From the NCBI GenBank assembly GCA_015698045.1, contig BLAL01000037.1, positions 496,001 through 560,000 on the forward strand: a DNA stretch of 64,000 bases. Reading direction: 5' to 3'. Shown here piece after piece: positions 1 to 12,557 of this stretch. This DNA comes from Rhizophagus clarus (lineage: Eukaryota > Glomeromycota > Glomeromycetes > Glomerales > Glomeraceae). Position numbers and translations under genes: made by a program. Under the pieces are notes generated by a model. That model saw nothing but the letters and a program-made list of their open reading frames with translations. It was not told the DNA's origin and made no database searches. The first letter of the stretch is position 1. The number at the start of each line of letters is the position of its first letter.

Positions 1-17
1 TAAATGAATCAATGATA

Positions 18-164
18 TTAAAAAATTTTTATTTCTGATCGGGCTGAAGAATGATCTAATACCAGAGTTCCTCGATTGATTACTTTATCACGTGGTGCGG
101 AAAAGAAATCCATATTCAATGGAATTGTTTCGTAACTTTGACGTATATTATATTTGAGGCCAAT
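18..164 (-). other. Short unassigned ORF fragment
   Basis: On the minus strand an open frame of about 48 codons runs to a TAA at 20-18. Its C-terminal part reads RDKVINRGTLVLDHSSARSE, which is less biased than the surrounding AT-rich translation, so it may be a real exon or an element relic. I cannot assign it to a family. An in-frame stop lies just upstream and there is no clear acceptor, so the exon start is unknown. The rest of 165-850 shows only A/T runs and no gene. Confidence 0.25.
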
Positions 165-852
165 TTTTTATTTCCTTTAATATCTTTATTGCAATAATTT
201 TGGTCCAAGTATAAAAATACTTTTGATCATACTAAAATAGTATAATGTCATTATATATTACACTTCACACATCTGCAAGGTGAAATTGGCAACTACATCT
301 CCACTACCAATCAGATGAATGCAAATTTCTCAACTCTCATTCTCTTCTTAATTTGTTTAGAACATAAAGCTATTTGTATTTCGGTCGCAATGTTGCGATT
401 GAAATAAGTATTATACCACGACATAAACTTAAGATCCAATTGATCTCGTGACAAATCGTTTTCGGTAAGTAAGACATAATTATATTTTCACAAAAAAAAC
501 GCGCCTGGATATAACTAGGTTAATAGAAACACCATCATCAACAACACTATCATAAGAAAGCATTTAACAAGAAAAAAAAAAGGGTAAAAAAAAAAAAGAA
601 AATATATCTCCAAATAGAAACTTTCCCCGAACATGCGCTTGTCTTATCCGATGTTTACTTAATTTCTTTATAATGATTTGATTTTGGAATATTTAACTTT
701 AAAATAAAAATTTTATAAATTTTATCACGTAATATTTTTAAAAAAGTAATAAGTATATTCATTTTTTTATTTATTTAATGATAAATATAATGTTATAAAT
801 AAGAAAAAAAAAAAAAAAATTTTTTTGAAAAAAAATAAATAAAATAAAAAAT

Positions 853-3555
853 TTACAAATGTTTTGTTTGTTTTGGAAACACTCTATATACTTCGTAATC
901 ATCTAAATTTTCCCCATCAATTTTCAATTCTTTTTCATAATAACGGTGCGTATAAAAAATTGGAGTTTTTTGATCATAAATTACAAGATCACTGAAATTT
1001 GGTCCCGTTTCTTTTTTATAACGTAATGCATTGAATTGATCATGCACTCGGCTAACCTTGGAGTTCTCTATCTTATCCTTATCAATTTTGAATATGAAGG
1101 CTTTTTTAGATTCAATTGGATAAGTGACATTAACGCTACGACCATCAAGTTTCCATTTTTCAGGATTGTATCCACCAATAAGTTCGCCTGTCTCCCTAAT
1201 TCTTGCAATTGTTAAAGTGCGTGCCAGATTATCACATTTTTCATGAAAAGTTGCGCTAGAAAAATGCTCAGATGTACCTCGGTATACCAATTTAAAAACA
1301 TAAGATGGGTAATCCATTTTAAATGACTTTTTGTCAATAAAGCTCGAAATAAGACTTTTATAAATTGGATTTTCGTTAATGATAAGGCTTGTATGTTTGT
1401 CTCTAGCTTTTGGTTCTTTTAGTAAAATCATTGAGGAATTTTGAACTATTGGAGTATTAGTTTGACTATTACTCAACATATAAGAATCTACAAGATTCTC
1501 AAATGTTTCCTCATCAAATAACTTCTTATATGGCTTAACTTGTGGGATGAAAAGATCTGAAGTTATCCATTTGAATCTTATTAAAGGAATTAAATCACTC
1601 ATGACAGCTTTCATTTTATTAACATCATCTACGGACCATTTGTTGGGTGGTTCTCTACTAATACTTTGATCATGTGCAAGACCCCACTTAATTATGAGAT
1701 TCCAAAGGTCAATTTCATCTGCTATTAAATCATCTCTAGACAGGAAATCGGTTAAAACTCTCTTTTCTATCGATCCAACATCATCTGATTTGAATATAAC
1801 ATCTGGATTCTGACAGAGTTGATCGAGGCAGTATCTTCTAATTTCATTAAATGATTCACGTTTAGAAGAAAATTTTTCAAGATCAAGTAAGTTTTCTTGA
1901 ATCCATCCGTGATAGTGCTCAAGAAAAATTGGTTGTAAATATTCAATAAATTCTTGAATTTCTAATTTTCCACAAGTTTCAAGAAGATCCAAAAATTCTC
2001 CTGGCGGTAATTCATTAATTTTGGCAATTCCAACGGCACCACCATATAAATAACTAAAAATTTTAAATAAAATCGATAAACAAATATTTTTTTTTTAAAA
2101 AAAAATTTTTTGAACAATATCTTAAAATATATTAAAAACTTACTCTAAAATGATCCTAAAAATTTTAGGAGAGATGTCATCTTTTTTGAAAATAGTGACA
2201 TTACTGTTTTCAGTACAATCACTATAACTCATAAATGAGGATAATGTTGTATAAATATAAGATACAGTTGAATTATCATCATCGGACTTATTTTCCGGTT
2301 GTTTAGATAAAGCAGCATTAAAATAAGCGGATCTAGCTTGAAGAATAAAAGAATGTGCATGAAATTCTTCACTATTTCCTTCTTTTCCGATTATTATTTT
2401 AACATCAAATTCCTTCGAATTTTTCAAAAAATTGGTAAAATCTTCCGAGAGTTTATAAAGAGATTTTATTACATTATCATCTCTAGTGGTATCCGCAAAC
2501 TCTGACATAGAAGTTACAGAAGTAGTATCATCAATGACCGATCCAGGAACCGATCCGGAAATTGATCCTTTTGCTTCATGATTTTTCGAACTAATTGATG
2601 ATAGTTTTGATTCTATCACTGTTCCTACAATTGATGCTGGTCTTGATGATGACTTCTTCACTGATCTCACTGACCCTGCAATTGACGCTGGTCTTGACGG
2701 AGGTTTTGAACCTGTTGATACTGGGGGACTTGCATCGCTTGAATTCAATTTTTTCTTTGCAGCGTAAATACAGAGCTGAAAGAATGAACATTTTGACATC
2801 AAAAGATTAATATAAAAGTGTTATTTACACAATTGAAACTAAGAGTACAATTTACCTCTTCAAATAAGAGATATCCTCCACGATTCGTATCGATCTCATC
2901 AAATGCCTTCTTAAGTTCAGTATTCGATAACCCCTCGAAACCAAAAACCTTACGTTCTTGTTTAAACTCTTGAAAACTAATACGATTATCGTTGTTTTTA
3001 TCAAGTTTCTTAAACAACCGATATAATTCATCGTAGTAATAAAGAAGCTCGATAAGACGACTGAATTCGCTAAGTTCGATAAAACCATCCTAATGGTGAA
3101 TAACGTAAAAATTTAGATTTTAATATATATGCGCGATGAGAATTAAAATAGATATCATTCCTTTTTTTTTGCACGTAGATGCCGATAAAGATTATCATAT
3201 CGTAGTGCATATTCCCGGGGTTGGGAACGTTTATTTCGGAACTCGTAACTCGTAAGATATTTTTCAAAAACAAACCTTTGTAATATCAGCAGCCTTGTAT
3301 GCTCGCATGAGGACAGGCTTATTTTTTGCAAATTGTGGATAAAGTTCGAGGACGGCCTTATCTATTTCAGCGAGGGACAACAAGCCGTTTCCATTATAAT
3401 CAAACCTATTAAAACACTTAACAGAATAAAGAAAGTCGGATAAGTAATCATTAATAACATTAAAAAAAAAAAATAGATATTAAAATGGGTTAAAATCATA
3501 AATATTATTATACCTTTTTAATTTCGGCTTCTTCTAATTTTTTTGTAGTTTCCAT
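853..3555 (-). CDS. EF-hand / BTB-BACK-TLDc fusion protein
   Basis: Five-exon gene of 749 codons: 3555-3514, 3416-3276, 3089-2856, 2775-2144, 2053-853 (introns GTATAA, GTTTGT, GTAAAT, GTAAGT; all acceptors AG; phases join exactly). Residues 1-145 hold four EF-hands with loops at D20-E31, D58-E69, D91-E102 (position 6 is Asn, not Gly) and D128-E139. The last is followed by LCIYAAKKKL, like the end of flagellar calcium-binding proteins. A Ser/Pro-rich linker (about 150-240) leads to BTB (about 247-390, with an acidic/Ser insert), BACK (about 400-520) and a TLDc domain (about 572-749). By family knowledge, BTB-BACK modules are often cullin-3 adaptors and TLDc domains are linked to oxidative-stress protection and V-ATPase regulation. 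The combination suggests a Ca2+-responsive adaptor (inference). The alternative is two genes wrongly joined, but no stop or start separates the halves and exon 4 carries both the EF-hand end and the BTB. Confidence 0.8.
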
Positions 3556-6353
3556 ATTTGAACCAGAGAGAAATTTTTTTTGAGAATAAAAAATAATAAA
3601 CAGGTTGAAAGCATATTTATATATTCTGGAATGTTATAATGATTTTGTGCCCCCACAAAAAACAAAAAGTATTTTAGGGAGAATAAAGGTGAGAGTTTGC
3701 CTTTGTATTATTGATCACAATAAAAATGGTAATCGTGCACAATATGTACAATTTTTTATCAAACATATGTATTGTTTTGCATGTTTCATAACCCGGAATC
3801 TCGGACCGGATATAAATTGGGGTAGTCTGGATCAACCCGGTATCCGGATAGAGAGCGTTTTTAACATCGAATAATCACATTATTTCACACTTAATATGAT
3901 AAAATTGGAATAAAAATAAACAAATGCTATATAAAATTGTAATTGCCAGAAATAGGTGTTTACATAGTATTGAACGATACAAAAAGAACACCACAGAATA
4001 TGTAAAAATGGAAAATGAATTATACGATTGTTTTTAAAATCCGTATTTATTTATTTATTTTTATATAAAGACACGTTAGAAGAAGTAAATGAATTATTTA
4101 CTTATTAATAATGTTCAAGCTCGAAAGAAAAAATTGGGTCTAGAAATTTGTTTTGGGATTTCATCGATGGTGATGATTTGAAGATTGATAAAGCAAAATA
4201 ATATGCGTATACATTTCACTAAACATTAATGGCAATATTGCGGATAATTCAAAGGAGTAGTACGTGTAAACAAGGTTTATTCATTTTAAGTTTTTTCAAA
4301 ATTCTTGGCATCTCACAAAATAAAATTTTGAAAATTTCGCAGCCAAGTTGCATACATGATTATAACCGAATTACCTCTTAAGTAAACTCATATAATTTTT
4401 CCAATTTAAGGACAAATGGACAAAAAATAAAAATGGATTATCAAGAAATGGAACATCTGGTTCTCGAGATCTCCCATGGATGAGGCGTATCATTCATTGA
4501 TTTGCTTCATGATGTTCTTTATCAGTTATATTCTTTATTTTTATTCTCTGATAACATTAACGATTAAATTAAAAGTAGTGATATACGACGGAGCCATAGA
4601 ACGAATGTGATTTCTAGCGAGTAGAAAACATAAAAAAATTTGGATTATAAGAATTTTGGTACAACATGATTGGCTCTTCATAATTTAACCATGAATTTTT
4701 TTTTCTTTCATAATGTTTTGAGTTAATTTACATTCGGAAGAATATAATTCATTATGATAATATTTTGAAGTCTACATTTTTCGTATGTATTACGAACTGT
4801 AATTTCGTTGTGCATGAACTATAATTTCGTTATATATAAACTAAAAAGATATTGTATTACTTGCTATAAATGATCTAGTTGATAAACATATTCGTTTCAT
4901 CTAGCCATAAATAGGTTGTATTAGTATACTATTCAAGTTAGTTAATTGATTTTTTTGGAGTTACATCGAGTCGCTCGCTACTATTTTTTTAAAAATTTCA
5001 CGATTATAAAAAACAATACTTAGATATTTTTATTTATTGTATGCACATATATGATACTGCTGTCCTGATAAGCAAATAGGGGGTCATTTTGCTTTTTTTA
5101 TTTCATTAAAAAGATAATACATGGTTAGAACTTAGAAAATTCTTTTTAGACTCGTTTCATCTGTTTGGTCAAATAACCTATTATTAAAATAAAATGTTAC
5201 GCCTTCTTTATAAATAAAAAGTTTGTGACCATAAAATTGGCGTTTGGCGTGCATTCAAAAAAAAAAACAAAAAAAAACAACTGTACCCTTATTCCTATTG
5301 TGTTTATTATCTGACTGGATTTGAATAATAATAGTACCAAATCAGAATTCGAATTTTTTTGGGGGGTATTTGTTTATTCGTATATCAGAATAAAATAAGA
5401 ATATAAATTTTTTTATAGTAGTATCTTTATTTTATTTTGTAGCCTAATCCTATTTTATATTATCTACTCGGATCATATTTGTAACGAAATTGCTGTGCCT
5501 CGCATGTCTGGTTTTTTTTCGCGTTCACTTTTTAAAAAATTATAACTTCATTTCATAGCACTGGTATTACTTTTATTTATGAAACAGGAGAGATTCTTGC
5601 TTCAATAAAACAAATTTTGTTGATGTTTGACTAATTATTTATGGTTAAATGATATTTACGTTCTTACATGATTTAAAATTATGATGTGATACAACATAAA
5701 TTAATTATGAAATATAAAACTATCCTGAAAACCCTGTCATTTATTTATTTTTTTAAATTAATGTTAAATCGAAAATTTTAAAATTTAATTATATGACTTG
5801 CTGCATTAGTTGATACTTGATGTAGATTACAAAATAAATACGGTAGAAACATTTCGGATTTCAAATTTATATCATTCTTGCTGATGAATCTCTCAAAAAA
5901 TGAAAATCTGAAATAATAAAAAAAATAAAATGGATTTTTAAAATCATTTTAAACGAAGGGATTGTTAATAGTTATGATGAATGTTTAACTACATAAAACT
6001 GTGTATGATATCTGGGAAATGACAATGTTGATGTTTATGTCAAATAAAAACGTCAACATATTACATTTTACATTATTACGAATTATGTTTCGTTTCGAAT
6101 TATGTTTTTAACCATAGATTTACCGGACCATGTATATTATCACTTCTAGAACAATTCAGGAGAAAGGTTAGAAATGTTAATATGAATAATTATCCGTAAC
6201 AAATTTGTGTTATGGTTTAATAAAGAGGATTGTTATGTGATCCGTCAAAAATCTCGAATTACGAATTACACGCAGTTTCGGGATTTCGTAATTCGGGATA
6301 CCCGTTAATGTAAGATGGATTCAACATATCCATAGGAAGAATGCTAAAACTAG

Positions 6354-6389
6354 TGGCACGTGGTAATGACTCATCTTAGTCACGTGCCA
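6354..6389. repeat. Small inverted repeat (9-bp arms)
   Basis: TGGCACGTG at 6354-6362 pairs perfectly with CACGTGCCA at 6381-6389 across an 18-base loop. It is followed at about 6402-6417 by a second short palindrome, GAAGTCAAATGACTTC. Each arm contains the E-box core CACGTG. It could be a repeat end, a hairpin, or chance; no adjacent gene explains it. Confidence 0.5.
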
Positions 6390-7499
6390 TTCAGGTCATT
6401 CTGAAGTCAAATGACTTCATCTGTAAAATAATGTGTGAAACTTCGGATTCAAATCAGACCTATTTGTGTAACACCAAAGATGGTAATTGACTATTATCTG
6501 ATGAATGTGAGAAATTCATTTAGACAGCAAATTTTACTGAAATTACGTTCTTGTGATGATAATAATAAATAGAGTGGCCAAAATAATATTCCTTCAGAAT
6601 ATAAGAAATTAAAACAATGTTGATATCATATTGAAAAGTCTGATTTAATGAAATTCTTGAATTTCTTGAATTAAGAAAATCATACCAACAATAATTAATG
6701 AAACTGAAAAGATAACTTATTTTATGATGCATGAATTAAAACATTTCCAAAATTGCTGAGCCAAGATAATAAAAGAGGTTATGATATTTTAGCAAAAATT
6801 TATACAGTATTTAAAACTGTACTAATTATCGATTGTATATAGTTTATTAAAATATAAGAGCAGATTCTTTGATTTTAATATTTAAATAAATTCATATTTC
6901 ATTTTATATATTTATTTACGTACTGTAAGTATTACTGTCTTTCAAAGTTAATAACCTGAATTATTTCTTAATTGCTATAGAATATAACAGGAATTGCTTA
7001 GCTATATAATGTTGTTCTCAATAAAGCAAGCAGAAGATATTAAAATACAAAATAATAATGAGGTGTCAACCTCGTAAAAAATCTGATTAAGACTCTTCAC
7101 ATCTTTAAATTAAAAGCTTTTTATTCGGAATTTTTTCTTAATTTTTATCAAATACTGGATAATAATGGTTTTTGTAATACTGTCATGTTAGAAAAAGATT
7201 TTATATATGTAACTTTTTCTTTATAAATTTAATTATATTGATGGTTTAGATTGCTATGTCACTTTATTTAATTTTGCAAACTATTACTATAATAATATAA
7301 TTGTAAGTATCATAACAAATTCCTTGATTCCTGTTACATTATGTACCAATGTACTTACTATATGAGATTGCCCAATTTTATATTGTTTATTATGACTAGT
7401 CGAAAATCGAATCTTTTCAGTATTTTTTTTATAGATGACCAGCTTGACTTCGAATCAGTTTCTAATTATAGCAAAAACAATCAGTAGTTGGCCTGTATT

Positions 7500-7618
7500 G
7501 GAAATCACTTTGGAATCAGGTCGGCTAATATGTAAAAAATTTTTCAGAATCGATTCTCGAGAATCGATTTTACTATGTTTTATCGATTTTCGATTAATCG
7601 ATTCCAATCCCTAATTAT
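7500..7618. repeat. ATCGATT-rich palindromic repeat
   Basis: Contains AGAATCGATTCTCGAGAATC and further ATCGATT words, ending in TTCCAATCCCTAATTA. The reverse of that end (TAATTAGGGATTGGAA) closely matches the start of the repeat-like segment at about 21837 (TAATTAGGGATGGGA). The shared terminus suggests two copies of one non-autonomous element family. The left boundary is not clear. Confidence 0.4.
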
Positions 7619-8395
7619 GACAATTTGCATTACTTATGTTTTGTTTTAAAAATATTTTTAAACCTACAGTAAATTATTAATTTCTAAAATTTAATATATA
7701 CTATTATATTATTTATAATAGAATCTGAGAAAAAACTCAGAAATGGTAGTATATTGAAATGAAATCATTATTATTATTGCTTTTATGTATTTTTTGGCTA
7801 AACTTTTCTAAAATTAGTGCATATTCATTTAGTAGGAAAAAGAAAAGTTATATAGTTAATTCCTCCTTCAGAACTAACAGTCCCTATTGTTAATAAAGTA
7901 AAAGTCCATATTAAAAGTACATTTATTATCACTAAATATATATACCTATTAAGAGGTTTCTTAGTACTGCAATATGAACAAAATTAATTGGTGTGCTTTT
8001 TTGCAAGCACTTTTCAATATTTGCTGGTTTATTTAGTGAACTTTATTTAGGGATTATGCGCTAACAAAACAGTAATATTACCAAGTTCAAGTAGACCCAG
8101 GAATCATTGTTAAATCTTTCTACTGTCTTTGCTGACCAGAATAATATAGATTATGAAAATTTATTTAGGCCTGAGTAAATAGATTTGCTTTCATTAAGAT
8201 TTTTACGTATTCCATTATTTGTAAGTAATAGAAATTATATTTGAATCTAATATATAAATATATATGTTTAGATAATTAATTTGCCTTAGTTGAGTTATCC
8301 TTACTTTGCAAAAAGATACACCTTTTGAAGATTATAATTTAATACCATTAAATTATAGTGATCAATCCATGGCATTATCTTTTGTTTATCGAAAG

Positions 8396-8530
8396 TACAA
8401 AAATAAAAGAATAAAAATAAAAATAAAAATAAAATAATAAAAATAAATAAAAATTAATGGAATTAAGAGCATGAAAAGCAAAAATAAAATAAAAATAAAA
8501 AAATAAAATAAAAATATAAATAAAAAAATG
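8396..8530. repeat. A-rich (AAAAT)n microsatellite tract
   Basis: Near-continuous runs of AAAAT/AAATA words. No coding content. Confidence 0.7.
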
Positions 8531-9334
8531 AAAAAAAGTGAGAAGAGTCCTTTTATATTATTTTCTCATGAGACTGCAATGATGCAAAATTTACATCATA
8601 AAATTTACTATAATTTATTTTGGTTCTCAGACACTGTACCAAAAAATGTTTTTATTTTTATTTTTACTAGATATATAAATATTACAAAGAATTTAGCAAA
8701 ATTAATCTATTATTAAGCTAAAATAAAAAGATATTAAAAATTGTATTATTATAAAAACCATAATCTAGCTATGATTCTATGTTGTTATTAATATGTGCTA
8801 CCATTCTGTTTATCAGTCCGAATACAAATATATCCCTGTATATAGGTAATTGTAATAAAGGCTTGTTTGAAAATTGGAACTTAGTATTTCATGTTCTAAT
8901 GTTTGTAACACTAGAACGCACTGACTACTTTGGTAGAATTAATTAATATTTTCTTCAACATGTAATTTATATTAATGATATTACAATCAAAACATAAACG
9001 TGTAACGAAACATTTTTTTTTATTTGTGTGCTTAAATCACTATGTGTACTATGGTTTTTACAATTCTGTATATTTTCGACTAAAAATCATACTATACGGA
9101 TTCTGTCGCAATAGTTGTATCATTTGTGTGGTTGTATTTAATAGTATTATTAAGATTTAATTTCATGAGAACTCGTATATTCGCTGATAAAAGGTATTTG
9201 CAATTATGAAAGGTCGATGTTATCAAGATATTGTGATAGTGATACAGACGATTACTTGAATGTTGTATTGTAACCTAATTTTGTCAACAAGGAAGTCGAC
9301 CATGTGATTACTAAAAGGAATGATATAAAAAAGT

Positions 9335-9345
9335 ATAAATTGTAA
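9335..9345 (+). promoter_or_regulatory. Possible TATA element for the 9.47 kb gene
   Basis: AAGTATAAATTG lies about 130 bp upstream of the ATG at 9469. It is the best TATA-like sequence ahead of this gene, but weak evidence in such AT-rich DNA. Confidence 0.35.
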
Positions 9346-9468
9346 CGTCATCGCTCTAAGCCACGGATAAAATAAATTTCGTCTGATTCTTTAGATTTGT
9401 AACTTTACTCTTCTCAGTTCTCAGTATATTGAAACTTTTCTATCGTACACGAAATTCTTCCTTATAAA

Positions 9469-10169
9469 ATGCCTCCAAAAAAAAGAGAGTAAGCTGGTTC
9501 TAATTTATTAGAATAACTTTTATTCTTATGTATTAATTATATGTATATATTTTTTATTTAGATTGTCTTTATCATCGTCACCCAAGGAGATTATCGACAC
9601 GTATAAAGAAGACTTTCATGCATGTGAAGCTAAATTGAATCCGGAGCCACTGCCAGGTAATTCTCTATTTTAATAATAAGTTAAATGTTTTTGGTGAACT
9701 CAGAAACCTTGTATTCTCAGGAAAGGAGCTCTTGGAACCCGTGACTACTCTCTTAAAAAAACCTGCTAAAAATTGGACAGAACAAGATATTTTGCCTATA
9801 GCAAAACTTCTAGCTGGAAGAGTCGTGATAGATGGTACAGGTGAAAATCTCAATGGTGCAAACGCCTTTGGAAGAATCGCCGAGGAGTTTGAAAATTTTA
9901 TTCTTGGCCATCCAGAATTTCGAGCTTTAATTGATCCTGTATACGTCGTCATTGATATTACCACGACAAATAATGCTCCTCCAGCTAACATCAATATGTA
10001 CCCTCACAACGTTGCAGCAAACCTTTTACCAGGGTCTACTTATGTCTATAGATTTGATGGACCAGGTGCTGATGCAAATGCGCAACATTTCATTGGATTT
10101 ATTCAGAGTGGCAATCATGGACTTAGAGCTTATGTGTTCCATACTACTTTTCCTGCAGTATATTACTAA
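9469..10169 (+). CDS. Hypothetical protein, 187 aa, three exons
   Basis: Exons 9469-9488, 9562-9656 and 9721-10169 join in phase into 187 codons plus stop. Donors are GTAAGC and GTAATT; acceptors are TTTAG and TCTCAG. The N-terminus is basic (MPPKKREL). The body is clearly protein-like: a balanced composition unlike the surrounding AT noise, a GxGEN segment in the middle, and a C-terminal half with beta-like stretches (YVVIDITTT, STYVYRFDG, ending TTFPAVYY). I see no signal peptide, membrane segment or catalytic motif, and I do not recognise the family. The ATG was chosen because it opens the only frame that splices through and is preceded by a TATA-like sequence. Both neighbours are deserts, so context gives no function. 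Confidence 0.75.
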
Positions 10170-12050
10170 GTTTAAGATAATTTTTTACTTCAAAAGAAAG
10201 AATTATTCATGATAGAAGAAAAATAATGTTTTAGAAGTAAAAAATTATTTATAGGATTTATGGTTGTTTTGCTTATTTGCGTGAATAATTTGCATTTAAA
10301 AATTTATATTAATAAAATATTTTTTTCATTGCAAAACTTCCTGGGAAAACTTAGCGATGTAACATGTAATAACAATTCATAAATTTTTTGCATACAAAAT
10401 TTGAATCAAACATCATGTTCCAACCGATTATAATTACATTACTGAATACTGATAGCTCCCAGAAATTTAGTAAAGAGGGGATGCCAAAAGTTCTTGCGCT
10501 ATTTTTACTGTCCTATACCGCTTGAACGAATTTCTAAAAATATGATCGGGTAGGAATATTTTCGTCATACATTAGAAATTTATGAGGATTCATTAGATCA
10601 GAAACGTCAAAACTATGAGGAGAAATTTTATTACATCCACAAAATTAGATACGTTTCAGATAATGGAACTTAAGTATGAAAGCGAGAGTGATTTTTTACT
10701 CATTTTCCTATATGTACTATAATTAGGTTTTTTTTTTCATAATCCGTGCATACAATTAACAGATTAAAAATCAACGATTTATTTTCTAAAGGTGTAAGAT
10801 ATAAAAAGTTGATTGATTGATTCTCGAGCCTAACTTATAGCGATCGAACCTTTTGATTAAGTATATGATTAATTACTACATATAACCATTTATACGTGAT
10901 CGGGATGCATTTTTTGCAATTAAATTCCTAGTTGCAAGGGAACTGAAATTTAATGTATTAAATTGAATATAAACCTTTGTAATTATTTAAATTGCTTTAT
11001 TTGTTAACGAACACAATACATGATTATAAACAAAAAAGCAACTGGAAATAATGATTATCATATTTTCATGAATATTTCTCAAAACTTTTTTCCTCACGAT
11101 ATTTTGAGCATAACTTTATCGTAAATGAATCCAAGATTATGTCTTTTGCAAGTATTGATGAGTTTCTTATAACAAATATTGAAAGTTTTGCTTTATTTAC
11201 TCTTTTTTTTTTGTTCTAGTACACTCATACAAAATAAATAAATAAATAGTCAAACAAATAAGAGAAATTTTATTGAATAAAGATGCGAAACATCTTTCCC
11301 AACTTTCTAATGCACTTCCGAAAACAAATATTTCTGTTCATTCGGTTTATGTAAAACAGGTTACAACATTCTAGTGCTAGTAAATAATATAGATATGCAA
11401 TGGTTTTAGTGAATAATATTTTGAAAAATAAAGAAACGCTATACTGAAAAAAACAAAGAAATATATTTTAACATAATTCTGTTCCGAAATAATTAGACGG
11501 AAATTATTTGATGTTCACGAATTACCTGAAGAAATAATTAAAGAAATTTTATATAAGCAAGCAGAAATATCATTTATGCAGTATTTCTTTTTTTTTTGCA
11601 ACATTAATTTCTAAAGTCTTATAATTTCATTTTAATATTATATTTATTTTTAATAATTTAATACATGTATTTTTTTTAAAAAAATAGAAGTGACCGCTTG
11701 TGCTCAGATAGGGGAAGTACTATCTATTGCTTTACAATTCTCTCAATATTAATTCGAACTAAAATTACGAGATTCTGGGCACTTTCTGAACACTGGGCTT
11801 GAAACCCCTAGATATTCTCTGAACATTTCCTGGAGTATCTGCCGTAGACTCAGTATTTATTGATTAAACTAGCTAATGTTACGCAAATAGATCTGGTCAA
11901 TAAAAGATCATTTCATCATTCTTTAAACGAATAACTTTTCATTATGTTGATCATCATGTGAATAGTACTTCATGATTGGCATATGATCAAAAATATAAAT
12001 GGAAGTATGATAAATAAAAATATAAAATACAATCACTTTTGTTTCATAAT
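10170..12050. other. Intergenic, no gene seen
   Basis: AT-rich sequence without a supportable ORF or exon chain. I see no strong repeats or RNA genes. Confidence 0.5.
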
Positions 12051-12059
12051 AATTCTAAA

Positions 12060-12496
12060 ATGTCAACTAATTCTGATAACGAAATTAATGATTGGAATAT
12101 TCGAAGGATTGATGAATTTACTAGAGAAATTGTTAATGGATGGCTATCGAAGAAATCAGATAAATTGAAGTATATATAAATTATAACTAGAAAATAATAT
12201 CAAGTAATTATTTACAGTACAGTATATTAACTGCCATAACTTTTTAAACAGTAATGTTAAACTTCATACGAAATTTTTTGGCGTTATTAAAAGAAAAAGT
12301 AAGTATATCATTAAATAAAATTCTGGATACATTAACGTTAACACATGTAAATTTATTCATTTTTATAATGAAAGATGATAACTTTAGTTCGAATTACTTC
12401 TCGCCTCTTTTTAAAAATGCAAATAGTCGTACACTGAAAGATTTTTTAAAAAATGTTTTCGATAAACAAGATTGGAATGTGTTTTTAGTTCATCAA
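12060..12496 (+). pseudogene. Relic of a canonical kinase exon set
   Basis: Three pieces look like remains of an ordinary kinase of this fungal type. A short ORF starts MSTNSDNEINDW at 12060. An exon at 12252-12298 ends in KFFGVIKRK, resembling the beta-4 'HxNIIKFFGVT' region. An exon ending at 12496 reads ANSRTLKDFLKNVFDKQDWN, resembling the alpha-D 'YANSGTLKDYL..LDWN' region, then jumps to FLVHQ, the usual end of 'HRDLHSGNILVHQ'. The alpha-E helix and HRD between WN and FLVHQ are missing. It splices in phase 0 into the next exon, which opens with HSGN. It is either the degraded 5' end of array A or an older kinase fused to it. Confidence 0.45.
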
Positions 12497-12557
12497 GTAA
12501 GTACTTTTCTATTTTAATCGCATATGACAATATATTAATTACTAATTTATAAATTAG

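Larger units (their letters stand above)
3556..9330. other. Gene-poor AT-rich stretch
   Basis: No exon chain that I can support. Small ORFs at 3605-3874, 6520-6732, 8528-8716 and 8975-9160 have translations dominated by Lys, Asn, Ile, Tyr and Phe, as expected by chance here. The stretch holds small palindromes (6354-6389, 7540-7620) and an (AAAAT)n-like A-rich tract around 8396-8530. GC rises slightly around 3790-3850 and 6250-6310, which look like degraded repeats. Confidence 0.5.

Noticed and set aside
2591-2810. ORFs on both strands inside the BTB exon, including a plus-strand 71-residue frame
   Set aside because: They overlap the Ser-rich linker coding sequence of the EF-hand/BTB gene and are products of its repetitive codons.
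3605-3874. 89-residue plus-strand ORF next to the EF-hand gene
   Set aside because: No family resemblance, start not ATG, no promoter; probably chance in a slightly GC-richer repeat-like patch.
9665-9994. Minus-strand 109-residue ORF
   Set aside because: It is antisense to the third exon of the 9.47 kb gene, which has splice support.
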